Assembly: GCF_900128945.1 (NCBI RefSeq)
Contig: NZ_FQUD01000004.1
Location: 248,001-312,000, forward strand
Origin: Chryseobacterium sp. OV279
GTDB taxonomy: Bacteria; Bacteroidota; Bacteroidia; Flavobacteriales; Weeksellaceae
Reading direction: 5' to 3'
Length of the DNA: 64,000 nt
Shown: positions 1 to 8,570 of the stretch, piece by piece
How the letters are laid out: every line of letters begins with the position of its first letter
Numbering within the stretch: position 1 is the stretch's first letter
Program-made: the position numbers and the translations under genes
The notes under the pieces: model-generated
Seen by the model: the letters and a program-made list of their open reading frames with translations, nothing else
Database searches by the model: none
Told to the model about the DNA's origin: nothing

Positions 1-418
1 GACCATTGGCATCACAAAGCATATGATGGGCAAAGATTTTGAAGATAATGAACTCATCATTTTTATAGAGATGGTAATAGATAAGAGGCACATTATGAAT
101 GTCTAAAGACTGATTGATGATCCTTAACGGGTGAAAGTAGTCATTAGGATTTTTAACGGGACTGCTTTCCGGAATTTCTTTAAAATAACCATCCGTATTT
201 TTTGCGGTATCTTCAAAATAAAGCATATCATCCCTCAAAATAAACTGACAGTTCAGCAGGCTGTATTTTTTGTGAAGCTTAGCGATAGACGTGTTTATTT
301 TATTCAGATCTGCTTTTCTGAAATGTACATCCACTTCCAGAAAAATATTTCCCTGTGCTCTGTAACGGTAAAAATCTTTTATCTGCCGGATAAAAGGATA
401 ATGATAGGTTGATTCCAT
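1..418 (-). CDS. Condensation-domain-like protein (N-terminal part, runs off left edge)
   Basis: The reading frame opens with ATG at 418 (minus) and is still open at base 1, giving about 139 residues. It begins MESTYHYPFIRQIKDFYRY and reaches HHMLCDANG near its visible end. This matches the HHxxxD catalytic motif of NRPS condensation domains and related CoA- or carrier-dependent acyltransferases, which use the second His to transfer an acyl or peptidyl group; the motif position fits the family. It is the last visible gene of the peptide cluster and starts 4 bp after the preceding ORF ends. With the acyl carrier protein upstream it suggests an acylation or condensation step. The motif reads DANG rather than the usual DG, so substrate and activity are uncertain; the C-terminus is not in the window. 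Confidence 0.62.
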   Translation of the reverse strand, partial: MESTYHYPFIRQIKDFYRYRAQGNIFLEVDVHFRKADLNKINTSIAKLHKKYSLLNCQFILRDDMLYFEDTAKNTDGYFKEIPESSPVKNPNDYFHPLRIINQSLDIHNVPLIYYHLYKNDEFIIFKIFAHHMLCDANG

Positions 419-422
419 TTCG

Positions 423-950
423 TTAATTAATTATAGGGGTTATTAGAAAAAATGATAAAAATCTTTTTAAGATATATTCATAAAAACCTTCCCAGTATTC
501 CTGGTGCTCAATACCATTTTTTTTGATGCTTTTTTCTATTAAATCAGAACCGGAAAACGATGCGGGTAATGAATGAAACTGAGTAAAAAACCGTCTTTCA
601 TACGTAAGATAAAGCGGAAGAATCTTGGGTTCGGCAAAAGCAATAAATTTCGGGATTAAAGCGATTGATTTTTCAGTTCTCTCACTATTGTAGGTATATT
701 CACTGTTGAATACAACCACAAAAGGATTGCACTGAAATTTTACATTCAAAAAATCTTTTTTAGACAGATGAAGGATACGGTTGGCTTCTGAAAGATGATC
801 TTTCTCAAATGACAAGAGCTCATCACCGGTGAGAGGTTTCATATGACTCCTGATTTCATCTTCCATTTTCATAATCTCCTTTTCTATGGATGAATCAGAG
901 ACGTTATTTTTAGTCCAGGCGGTCTTTATTTCATTACACAGTAGTTTCAT
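423..950 (-). CDS. Unrecognised cytosolic protein of the peptide cluster
   Basis: This 175-residue protein has no signal peptide or clear membrane helix and I do not recognise a family. It begins MKLLCNEIKTAWTKNN, has a charged helical first third, then a mixed region, and ends in a hydrophobic tail (FLSFFLITPIIN). Its start overlaps the end of the upstream glycosyltransferase-like gene by 17 bp and its stop lies 4 bp before the condensation-like gene, so it is translationally embedded in the operon. Size and context would fit a carrier-protein-associated helper, but this is only context. Real gene likely; function unknown. Confidence 0.6.
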   Translation of the reverse strand: MKLLCNEIKTAWTKNNVSDSSIEKEIMKMEDEIRSHMKPLTGDELLSFEKDHLSEANRILHLSKKDFLNVKFQCNPFVVVFNSEYTYNSERTEKSIALIPKFIAFAEPKILPLYLTYERRFFTQFHSLPASFSGSDLIEKSIKKNGIEHQEYWEGFYEYILKRFLSFFLITPIIN

Positions 951-1830
951 ATGCGTTATATTTTTTGATTATTTTATCATAATACTCAGGGAATTCCTGC
1001 CACAGTGTTTCGGCTACCAGGCACATATTATGGGCTTCTTTTTTATGATCTCCTATCAGATGGATGAATAGAATGTTCTGTTTGTCATGAAAATCGAGCA
1101 GGCTGTTAAAATTATCCAAAGGCGTGTCCGATATAGGTAATAAAGTTTTCACTTCAATCCCTTTTTGATGGGCCATACAGGAAAACAGATACTGTTCAAA
1201 GATGCATGGGAAACAGATATTTTCACCTTTCAGATCGTTTAGAATATCTAGATTTTTATCAATAAACTGAAAGGCAGTCCGACAGAAATCCTGAAAAAAA
1301 GCGATATCATTTCCTCCTATAATTCCTGCATTATATTGAGATCCGTCTTTTAGCATTTCCGAATCGGTATCAAGGACTTCCGGAAGAAAAGCCAGCTGTT
1401 TTTTAAGTTTTTTGAGATTATATTTATGATGCCCGTTATTCCGCTCAAAAGATTGGGCAACGATAGGTGCATTGTGAAAATCATCAAGAGGCTTGCAGAT
1501 AAAAGCATCATTATCTACATGAAAAAAAGGTTCATTCTGTAAGGAATATGTATAAATTTTCCCGAGTGCCCAAAGATGGCTGTATTCTCCGTATTTTTCC
1601 GTAAGATCATCGAGGCATACGTGAACTTTTGTGTACGGTAATTCCAGCAGATCGATAAGCAGTTCTTTTCCAACGTTATCCGTATACAGCTCTACCTGAT
1701 CGTAGAATTTTTTTGCTCTCAGAACACTAAGGGCAAATGTCATATACTTGTTGAGATTGAGTTTAATAAATTCTCTCTGATTTCTGGTAGAGAGGTCAGG
1801 ATGTGACCAGTAGCTTTGTATTATTTTCAT
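934..1830 (-). CDS. Glycosyltransferase-like protein (DUF6734-like)
   Basis: This 298-residue cytosolic protein starts MKIIQSYWSHPDLS and carries a DxD-type motif (VDNDAFICKPL, about residues 104-114). The motif is preceded by a Rossmann-like first half that mentions a hydrophobic strand before VDND, as in GT-A glycosyltransferases that bind nucleotide sugar through Mn2+. The layout resembles the DUF6734 proteins of Bacteroidetes. A second conserved-looking stretch, YNAGIIGG (about residues 167-174), corresponds to the NAG region of GT8/GT32-like enzymes. It overlaps the ABC exporter gene by 35 bp. In this operon it could glycosylate the peptide or a carrier; the sugar and acceptor are unknown. 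Confidence 0.6.
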   Translation of the reverse strand: MKIIQSYWSHPDLSTRNQREFIKLNLNKYMTFALSVLRAKKFYDQVELYTDNVGKELLIDLLELPYTKVHVCLDDLTEKYGEYSHLWALGKIYTYSLQNEPFFHVDNDAFICKPLDDFHNAPIVAQSFERNNGHHKYNLKKLKKQLAFLPEVLDTDSEMLKDGSQYNAGIIGGNDIAFFQDFCRTAFQFIDKNLDILNDLKGENICFPCIFEQYLFSCMAHQKGIEVKTLLPISDTPLDNFNSLLDFHDKQNILFIHLIGDHKKEAHNMCLVAETLWQEFPEYYDKIIKKYNAYETTV

Positions 1831-3445
1831 GGGTTATTTTTTCAAAATCTATTATTTCATCACAAAACTCATTCAGATTATTTCTGTGTGAAATAATCAT
1901 CAGTATAGCATGCGGCAGTTTTTCTCTTATACTTTGAATGATGCTGTATTCCAAATTGATATCCAGGGATGCGGTAGCTTCATCAAAAATGATGATATCC
2001 GGCTGCTTATGAAAAGCCCTTGCTATGGCAATCCTTTGTTTTTCCCCATCAGAGAGCATACTGCCGCTGAAGGTGATGGTTGTATTTTCTCTGTCAGATA
2101 ATTTATTCACAACTTCCGACAGACAGCTCATACGAAGGACTTCTTCAATGTCTGTATTTTCTTTTTCTTCTGAGCCATAGCGGATGTTGTTGCTTACCGT
2201 ATCATGAAAAAGCTGGTTTTCTTTTTCAATAAGCGCTGTGATAGAGTAAAGGTTCTTCACCTTCTCGAGAGGAATATTGTTGATGTAAATAGCTCCGGAA
2301 TCACTTTTTACAAATTTCATTATGAGATTCGCCATGGTGCTTTTCCCAATTCCGCTTTTCCCTTTTATGCCATAGGTTTTTCCTTTTTTGAAGGTATAAT
2401 TGAAATTGTGGAGGATAATTTTATCATTATATTGTACTGCGATATCTTTTAGGACAATAGACTGGACTTGCTCTATTTCTTCTCCTGAAAAGTCATTTTC
2501 ACGGGTCGGGTCAATATTATCATAAATCCTCTTCATAGAAACCTTTGACTGGAAAAATTCGTTTACGCCCACGGCAAGAGCAATAATAGGAGCGTATATT
2601 CTGTTTAAATACTGGATAAAAGCAATCAGCGTCCCGATTGTCAATACCTTAGAATAGATCAGTTTTCCTCCGTACAACAAGACAATCAGAGGACCTATTG
2701 CGATAAGGAAAGTGGTAATGTTCGAACTGATTCCGTTCCAGTAGGTATTTTTCACAGCATGGGCTCTCCACTGATCATGATAGGTGTTAAGAGTCTGGAT
2801 TTCGCTGGGGAAAACATTATTGCTCTTTAATACTCTGATGTTTCGAATCCTTTCTAAGAAATAATTGTAAATATTTCCTTCAATATCTACTAATTTCAGA
2901 TAGCTTTCTTTTATTTTCCCTTTTAATAGAAAGGTATTAATGATCACAAAAGGAAAAATGACAAGGCTTATCAGGGTAAGATTGACATTAAAATAGAACA
3001 TCACGCTTATAACTCCCACTACGACCATGACATTATTAATATAATTCAAAAGAGTCGATGAGAAAAAGTTCTGCACTTTGTCTACATCATTCGTAAGAAA
3101 ATAAATAAGTTCTCCCGTCTTGCTTTCCTTAAAAAAAGACGTCTCTTTATTCAGTAAATTTTTATACAGGATTCTCCGTATGTCTGCAACGATTCTCCGG
3201 CTTACATTCACATATAAAATACCTGAGTAAAAAGCCAGCCCTATTCGTATGATATAACAGGCCAAAAGCACGAGAATGATTTGAACCAGATCGTTATACG
3301 TTCCGTGAGGTATCGTTTTATCGATGATAATTTTCAGCGCATAAGGGGTTACTAATGATAAGCCATTAGTAATGGTGAATAATATGATCAGCAAAAGGTA
3401 TTGGCTGGTATATTTTTTAACGATATGGTAATAAAATTTAAACAT
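1796..3445 (-). CDS. ABC exporter, fused membrane and ATPase domains
   Basis: This 549-residue half-transporter has six hydrophobic segments in the first about 300 residues and an ATPase domain after about residue 328. The ATPase shows Walker A GKSGIGKST (residues 362-370), signature LSDGE (464-468) and Walker B with IIIFDEATASLD (about 484-495), and a His switch in ISHRN. It probably homodimerises in the inner membrane to export the cluster product. It lacks the N-terminal C39 peptidase domain found in many bacteriocin exporters, so leader removal must be done by another enzyme such as the S8 or S41 proteases upstream. Its start codon directly abuts the preceding gene stop (3446), and its 3' end overlaps the next gene. 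Confidence 0.93.
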   Translation of the reverse strand: MFKFYYHIVKKYTSQYLLLIILFTITNGLSLVTPYALKIIIDKTIPHGTYNDLVQIILVLLACYIIRIGLAFYSGILYVNVSRRIVADIRRILYKNLLNKETSFFKESKTGELIYFLTNDVDKVQNFFSSTLLNYINNVMVVVGVISVMFYFNVNLTLISLVIFPFVIINTFLLKGKIKESYLKLVDIEGNIYNYFLERIRNIRVLKSNNVFPSEIQTLNTYHDQWRAHAVKNTYWNGISSNITTFLIAIGPLIVLLYGGKLIYSKVLTIGTLIAFIQYLNRIYAPIIALAVGVNEFFQSKVSMKRIYDNIDPTRENDFSGEEIEQVQSIVLKDIAVQYNDKIILHNFNYTFKKGKTYGIKGKSGIGKSTMANLIMKFVKSDSGAIYINNIPLEKVKNLYSITALIEKENQLFHDTVSNNIRYGSEEKENTDIEEVLRMSCLSEVVNKLSDRENTTITFSGSMLSDGEKQRIAIARAFHKQPDIIIFDEATASLDINLEYSIIQSIREKLPHAILMIISHRNNLNEFCDEIIDFEKITHENNTKLLVTS

Positions 3446-5026
3446 TTATGATAGGAGAATTTCGTCAATTTTATTGCGTAACATTACATAAGGTATATTT
3501 TTAGGAGGTACGGATACTTCATCAAAATTTTTGATATTTAAAAGATCTTTTTTTTCCGCTAAAAAGTACTGATCATCCGTATGAATATAGGAGAGACAGT
3601 CTACATACTTAAAATTCCACCATTTTAAAGGGTGATAATCATCTGTATAGGTTTGTTTACCGGTATATACGATGCATTTTTTCTTTTCTTTTCCTGCCAT
3701 ATGATGGAGATAATAATTGATTCCGTTGAATAAATGCGCAAGACCGGTGCAGGGCGACAGTAATCCGTGTACATAATCTGAGGCCATAAGGGCCATTTCT
3801 TTTCTTAATTCCATCTTTCCCGGAAAAATAATGCGGTTGTAGGTGCTGATATCCAAAACGTTTTCAAGTGTGTCCTGTACCGTCAGATCATGGCCAAACA
3901 TCAGAACTTTATATTTTTTCTCCTCAGTAAGCCACTGAATAATATTCAGCAATGCGGCACCATCAATCATTTTTTCAGATTGTGAGGCGGCGTTGTTAAG
4001 GGCAAATACCTTGTCGTTTTTTTCTACTCCGTGTAATTCCAGCCACTGATTTGCAAAATCAATTTCTTCGTTTTTTATCTCAATATTATTATAGTATTTT
4101 TTGTTGTACTGCAGCTGATCCTTAATGTCCGGAAACGGGAAATATTTCGCGAAAGAGATGCTTTGCAGTCCTTTTATCTTTTCACTGTTTAAAGGGAAAG
4201 TATAGGTTAAGATATTTTCTTTTTTATTGCCTGTCAGGGCTTTTACATCGAGATAGAGCAAATACTCAACAACAACTAAATCATAGGATTCAAAATCAAT
4301 GTTTTTAACAGAGGAATTATAAAATTGTACGTTTTCAGGTAATGAAGAACTAAAGATTCTTTTTATTTCTGAATAATTTTGCACACCCGTGATGTAGATG
4401 TCTATATTTTTAGGAAGAGCATTGATCCGGTTTAAAATATGAAGCTTCTGATTCAGGTCATAATACCAAAAACAGCTGTCTCCAATGAAGAACCTTTGAT
4501 TAAAATCACAGATGATACAGATTTTTGAAATTTTTTCTTTTTCCAGTACGGGTTCAATGCTTTCTGAAGAAATCGCAGGACCCATTTTCTCTACCACACT
4601 TTGAACCTGCTCATTGATCATTTTTAAATCAAAAACAGTATTATTTTCTCTTATATACACAGAAATGCTGGGAAACAGTAAATTAGGATTCGATTTATTA
4701 TTAAAAAAATAAAAGGAATTGAGCAGTTCTCTTTTGCTGCTTAATGAAATAAAGTCTGCCTCCAGTTTATAATGCGCCATTGTGATATCATAATGATCCA
4801 GTAAAGCCTCATCAAAATAGTTTTTATGCACTATGTTTTCTGTTTCTATAGCTCCGATGCTAGAAATGATGGCAGAAAACACCTTATCATCACGATCGAT
4901 AAGCGTTATTTTATCCTGCTTAAACATATGTAATACCGCAATGAACTGACGTATAATATCAAGATCCCAGCTGCCTTCTTTGAAAAGGCAGTGAAAATCC
5001 AGCAGTATTAATATGTTTTTTTTCAA
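3446..5026 (-). CDS. GT9/GT-B-like glycosyltransferase-related protein
   Basis: This 526-residue protein has no signal peptide. Its second half resembles the donor-binding half of GT9 (heptosyltransferase-like) GT-B enzymes: a strand reading FALNNAASQSEKM, then a KVLMFGHD segment, then LLSPCTGLAHLFN (about residues 429-441), which aligns with the DTGLMHLA motif of GT9. The usual Asp of that motif is replaced by Cys, so activity is not assured. The N-terminal half is poorly recognisable. It sits between the small secreted protein gene and the ABC exporter gene, and could add a sugar to the peptide or be a degenerate GT-B used for binding. Confidence 0.5.
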   Translation of the reverse strand: MKKNILILLDFHCLFKEGSWDLDIIRQFIAVLHMFKQDKITLIDRDDKVFSAIISSIGAIETENIVHKNYFDEALLDHYDITMAHYKLEADFISLSSKRELLNSFYFFNNKSNPNLLFPSISVYIRENNTVFDLKMINEQVQSVVEKMGPAISSESIEPVLEKEKISKICIICDFNQRFFIGDSCFWYYDLNQKLHILNRINALPKNIDIYITGVQNYSEIKRIFSSSLPENVQFYNSSVKNIDFESYDLVVVEYLLYLDVKALTGNKKENILTYTFPLNSEKIKGLQSISFAKYFPFPDIKDQLQYNKKYYNNIEIKNEEIDFANQWLELHGVEKNDKVFALNNAASQSEKMIDGAALLNIIQWLTEEKKYKVLMFGHDLTVQDTLENVLDISTYNRIIFPGKMELRKEMALMASDYVHGLLSPCTGLAHLFNGINYYLHHMAGKEKKKCIVYTGKQTYTDDYHPLKWWNFKYVDCLSYIHTDDQYFLAEKKDLLNIKNFDEVSVPPKNIPYVMLRNKIDEILLS

Positions 5027-5040
5027 AATGATTCAGGGTT

Positions 5041-5409
5041 TTAATTGGCTTTGATCAAAACAGATCCTGTACCTCCTTTAGAGCTGATCTGCACCACAAA
5101 ACTTCCGCTATAGTCCAGTGAGATTTCTTTTTTTGAGTTTCCGCTTAGTTCAGTACTTTGTAAAAGCTGTTTGTTTTTGTTATAAAAATTCAGTTTTACC
5201 TTTTCATTATTCAGCTGGTACTCTATCGCAAATTTCTTTGTCTGAGATTGGCAGGGTACTTCAAACTCCTGGGTTTTGCGGAGCTTTACAAACTTCATTC
5301 TTAAGCCGCATTCTGTGATTTCGTTTTCCCACTGATTCTGCTGATCAATGAATGATGTGCTGAAAAAGCACAGGAATACTACCGTAATTACTGTCGTCAG
5401 ATGTCTCAT
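5041..5409 (-). CDS. Small secreted protein of the peptide cluster
   Basis: This 122-residue protein has a Sec signal sequence (MRHLTTVITVVFLCFFSTSF). The mature part is a short beta-rich domain with strands such as FAIEYQLNNEKVKLNFYN and ending GSFVVQISSKGG, like small carbohydrate-binding or adhesion modules. Two Cys residues (near 34 and 53) could form a disulphide. The start overlaps the stop of the upstream outer-membrane receptor gene (ATGA type overlap), so the two products may be made together and meet in the periplasm or at the surface. No known family recognised. Confidence 0.7.
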   Translation of the reverse strand: MRHLTTVITVVFLCFFSTSFIDQQNQWENEITECGLRMKFVKLRKTQEFEVPCQSQTKKFAIEYQLNNEKVKLNFYNKNKQLLQSTELSGNSKKEISLDYSGSFVVQISSKGGTGSVLIKAN

Positions 5410-7766
5410 TTGTTTAGTCTTTTTTGTTGTTCTTCGTTTGTATTGTCAAACTGTTCTCTTTGGGTGTTTTTTTTGCCGTAGTTAAAATTATACGTCATAC
5501 TAAGCGAATAAAATGTAGTAGGCAGCCTGTTGATGATGTTTCTTGTAAAATCACTTTCCGAAATATTAATTTTGATTTTTCTTAAACGAAAGGGATCTGA
5601 GGCATCAAAGCTCAAAGAGAAAGCATCATTAAAAAAGGACTTTCTCAAAGTGAAATTCAAACTTTGCTGGCTTTCCAGGAAATATTTGTTCCACAGTGAT
5701 TTGCCTTTATAATCATAATTGATATCCAAATAATATTTCGAAGGAAGGGTAAGCTTGGCCGATAAAGAATAATAAGGCGACAGTAAGGTTATTTTTTCAT
5801 TACCGGTCATTAATTCCTTATAGCTGTTGCTGGTGAAAATATTAAGTTTAAACCATTTTGTAATATCTACCGGAATGAATACGTTCCAATACACTTCCTT
5901 TTCTTTATTTAAGTTCGCGTAGGTTTTATACGTGATATTTTCTATCGGATCTAAATAATATACTTCATTGATCGCTCCTTTTGTGGTGCTGTATCCTACA
6001 TCAAAAGAATATTTGTTGTTCAGCAGGTAAGAGATCTTATAGCTGTTTTTAAAGAAAGGCATTAATGAAGGGTTCCCAACATTGATAAAACGGGTATCTT
6101 CAATATCTTTAAACGGATTTAACAATTGAAAAGAAGGACGGCTTATCTTTCTGTTGTATGACATATTGATGTTGCCATTCTTCAGATTTTTCTGAACAAA
6201 TACGGAGGGGAAAAAATTCCACCGGTCCGCCGAGATTTTATAATTTGAAAAATAATCCTCTCCATTGTATTGTGTATGCTCCAGTCTTCCTCCAGCATTG
6301 AATATAAATGACCCTATTTTACCCTGATAAGATGAATACATTGAAAAAATACGCTCTTTATAGGTATAATTTGAACTTTGATACCGGCCTGAATACTCAA
6401 TTTCATTTTTACTTGTAGAGGAACTGTATTTTGTGCCTAGCTGGATTTTATTATTTCCATTCAGTACATAGCTGAGATCGGCATATCCTATATGCAGATT
6501 GATATCAAGTGGATTATTGATGGAAAGAAGATCCGAAGGTCTTCTTTCCGTATTCACATCTGTAAAATAAGAAGATGCTATACCCGAAAAGGAGGTGTTG
6601 AAATATCCGATATAGTTATACCCGGCTTCAAGCTTACTTCCCAGCGTATCCAGTTTGTTCTTATAGCTTATATTGAATAAATGATTTTTTACATTGATTT
6701 TTTTATCATTACTGATATAATCCAGGGAATCCATAGCATTACGGATATAGGCCAGATCCGTTTTTCCTGATGAGGTGGTTTTATTGATCGAGTAGGTGTA
6801 ATCGGCGGCTAAAACCTGTCGTGACGACAGTTCATAATCTATTCCGAATTTAAAGTCATTATAAGTAGGTTTTTCTATATATTTCTCTTTCTGAACAGTT
6901 GATAATCCGGAACTTAAATAGCGCTGGGTTTCATCATTGTCAGAGTAGCTTTTGCCAAAATAATTATTATGACTGATGAAATAGTTCAGCTTATTCGTCT
7001 TATAATTAAGGCCGAACCCGGAGGACAGACTTGTATATCTGTGCTGCTGGGTGTTTTGATAAACATATCCGCTCAGTCCGTAATTATAATTTTTTTTGAG
7101 AATAATATTCACCACTGCGTTTTTTTCATCCCCTTCAAATTCAGCTCCTGTTTCTGAAGTAAATTCAATTTTGTCAATGGATGCAGAAGAAACGCTCTTC
7201 AGATAGTTCTGCAGCTGGGCTCCGGACATTCTTACTTTGGTCCCGTTGATGTATACCGATACCCCTTGCTGCCCACGGTACTGTATACCATTGGCTATAT
7301 TGGCGTTGACACCCGGAATCACATTCATCAGGGTGTATCCGTTGTCCCCGGATTTATAGATTGAATTTGAGATATTAATGGTTGTTTTATTAAGTTCTCT
7401 TGTGATAAATTTACGTTGAGAGGTTATGACAATGCCTTCAATAGCCGTTTCCTTTTCAGCTTTTACCAAAAAATCCAGCTGCGTATTTTTTTCCAAAGTT
7501 ATATTCCTGAACTGATCCTGTTTTGGATACAGGACCTGAAGGATATAATTTCCCTTGGGTATGTTTTTGAAAATATACCTTCCGTCGCCTGCTGTCGTAG
7601 CGTTGGCAACAATTGAAGAATCACCCTTTGCTCTCAGAAACAGCGGTGTATCTGAAATTGTATTGGATGATCCGTCTGTCACAGTCCCTGAAACAGAGTA
7701 TTGGGCATGAAAGGATATTCCCAGAAAAAGGAAACAGAAAAAGAAGGATTTAGGCAATTTTTTCAT
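5406..7766 (-). CDS. TonB-dependent-receptor-like outer-membrane beta-barrel protein
   Basis: The 786-residue product has a signal peptide (MKKLPKSFFFCFLFLGISFHA), then a carboxypeptidase-regulatory-like beta sandwich (VSGTVTDGSSNTISDTPLF, ending about residue 105), a plug-like region with GVNANIANGIQYRGQQGVSVYING, and a long C-terminal barrel rich in alternating aromatic strands. This is the order of the outer membrane beta-barrel family related to TonB receptors (OMP_b-brl type). It is unusual as a part of a peptide biosynthesis operon, where it may re-import, sense or give passage to the product. The 3' end overlaps the small secreted gene and its start overlaps the acyl carrier gene by 17 bp. 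Confidence 0.88.
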   Translation of the reverse strand: MKKLPKSFFFCFLFLGISFHAQYSVSGTVTDGSSNTISDTPLFLRAKGDSSIVANATTAGDGRYIFKNIPKGNYILQVLYPKQDQFRNITLEKNTQLDFLVKAEKETAIEGIVITSQRKFITRELNKTTINISNSIYKSGDNGYTLMNVIPGVNANIANGIQYRGQQGVSVYINGTKVRMSGAQLQNYLKSVSSASIDKIEFTSETGAEFEGDEKNAVVNIILKKNYNYGLSGYVYQNTQQHRYTSLSSGFGLNYKTNKLNYFISHNNYFGKSYSDNDETQRYLSSGLSTVQKEKYIEKPTYNDFKFGIDYELSSRQVLAADYTYSINKTTSSGKTDLAYIRNAMDSLDYISNDKKINVKNHLFNISYKNKLDTLGSKLEAGYNYIGYFNTSFSGIASSYFTDVNTERRPSDLLSINNPLDINLHIGYADLSYVLNGNNKIQLGTKYSSSTSKNEIEYSGRYQSSNYTYKERIFSMYSSYQGKIGSFIFNAGGRLEHTQYNGEDYFSNYKISADRWNFFPSVFVQKNLKNGNINMSYNRKISRPSFQLLNPFKDIEDTRFINVGNPSLMPFFKNSYKISYLLNNKYSFDVGYSTTKGAINEVYYLDPIENITYKTYANLNKEKEVYWNVFIPVDITKWFKLNIFTSNSYKELMTGNEKITLLSPYYSLSAKLTLPSKYYLDINYDYKGKSLWNKYFLESQQSLNFTLRKSFFNDAFSLSFDASDPFRLRKIKINISESDFTRNIINRLPTTFYSLSMTYNFNYGKKNTQREQFDNTNEEQQKRLNK

Positions 7767-8010
7767 TCACATGATTCGTAACCGCATTGATAACATTCTC
7801 AAATGATTCGAAGAAGGAAATATCCAGTTCTTCATCATCAAATTCTATATCAAATTCCTCCTCCAGATAAGTTACAAACTGTAAGGTAAGCATAGACTCA
7901 GAAGGCAGCATTTGAATTTTTTCTTCATCAGTAAGATCATTAAATAACTGATTTTCACCAGTGATTGTTCTCAGGATCTCACTTACTTTTTGTTCTACAT
8001 TGTCCATCAT
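7750..8010 (-). CDS. Stand-alone acyl carrier protein
   Basis: This 86-residue acidic protein has the length and helix pattern of an acyl carrier protein. The phosphopantetheine site is expected at Ser39 in LPSESMLTLQFVTYLEEEF, which aligns with the GxDSL-x-xxELV helix II of ACPs, although Asp-Ser-Leu is here Glu-Ser-Met. No KS, A or other loading domain is next to it. It overlaps both neighbours, so its production is tied to the oxygenase and the receptor. It likely carries an acyl, amino-acyl or peptidyl group as thioester for the condensation-like enzyme at the end of the operon, or is the substrate of the oxygenases. The loading enzyme is not in the window. Confidence 0.8.
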   Translation of the reverse strand: MMDNVEQKVSEILRTITGENQLFNDLTDEEKIQMLPSESMLTLQFVTYLEEEFDIEFDDEELDISFFESFENVINAVTNHVNEKIA

Positions 8011-8570
8011 AGTTCTAAGTTTTTATAACAGTATTTTATAGCTAATGTGTATCTCGGTACTTTGCATATTCTGGATGGAAGGCCTCCTTTGTGCTCCACA
8101 TCTCCATTGAAAACGATAAATCTTCCCGGCTTCGGAAGAACACAGAATTTTGAATCTCCTTCAGAATAAAAAATAGTTTCCCCTTCATAGTTTTTTTCCC
8201 AGTATTCGTTGATGTAATAAAGGATGGTGATGTCTCCGCGCCCGTCAGGACAGTCTCTGTGAGGAAACTCCACATCTCCGTAAAGAGACAGATTGATATA
8301 GGCCCTGAACACCTTGTAGTCCTGAGAATCTTCAACAAATTTTTCAAGAAGTTCTTTAGATTTTTTCCCGAGAAAAGTGGTGTTTTCAAATTTTTCAGGC
8401 TCAAAATTCACAACATATTTTGGAAACTGATCCACCTGAATGCTTTTTTCTGTTCTCGCATAGCTTAAAGAAGATGCAAATTTGTGAAATGAATTCACCT
8501 CGTTTTCCGTCAGTATATCATCAATGATATACACATTTTTACGATCTATTATTTCCTGTCTGAGTTTCAT
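8007..8570 (-). CDS. 2-oxoglutarate/Fe(II)-dependent oxygenase, prolyl-hydroxylase type
   Basis: This 187-residue protein shows the iron triad of the double-stranded beta-helix oxygenases: His104 and Asp106 in FPHRDCP, His160 in GDVEHKGG, and Arg173 in PRYTLAIKY for 2-oxoglutarate binding. It has no signal peptide, so it acts in the cytosol. The family hydroxylates proteins, peptides or carrier-bound amino acids. Start and stop overlap neighbours by 4 bp each (ATGA junctions), showing strict translational coupling with the cupin-like oxygenase upstream and the carrier protein downstream. Likely substrates are the precursor peptide or a carrier-tethered building block. Confidence 0.85.
   Translation of the reverse strand: MKLRQEIIDRKNVYIIDDILTENEVNSFHKFASSLSYARTEKSIQVDQFPKYVVNFEPEKFENTTFLGKKSKELLEKFVEDSQDYKVFRAYINLSLYGDVEFPHRDCPDGRGDITILYYINEYWEKNYEGETIFYSEGDSKFCVLPKPGRFIVFNGDVEHKGGLPSRICKVPRYTLAIKYCYKNLEL

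Noticed and set aside
131..412. A 93-codon plus-strand frame at the left edge
   Set aside because: It lies opposite the condensation-like gene that reads through to the window edge, which has the recognisable HHxxxD motif. The plus-strand frame has no motif and no ribosome-binding site.
8042..8404. 120-codon minus-strand frame inside the 2-oxoglutarate oxygenase
   Set aside because: It is the same strand but a different frame of a gene with a complete iron site; its Lys/Leu/Ser-rich start is a frame shadow.
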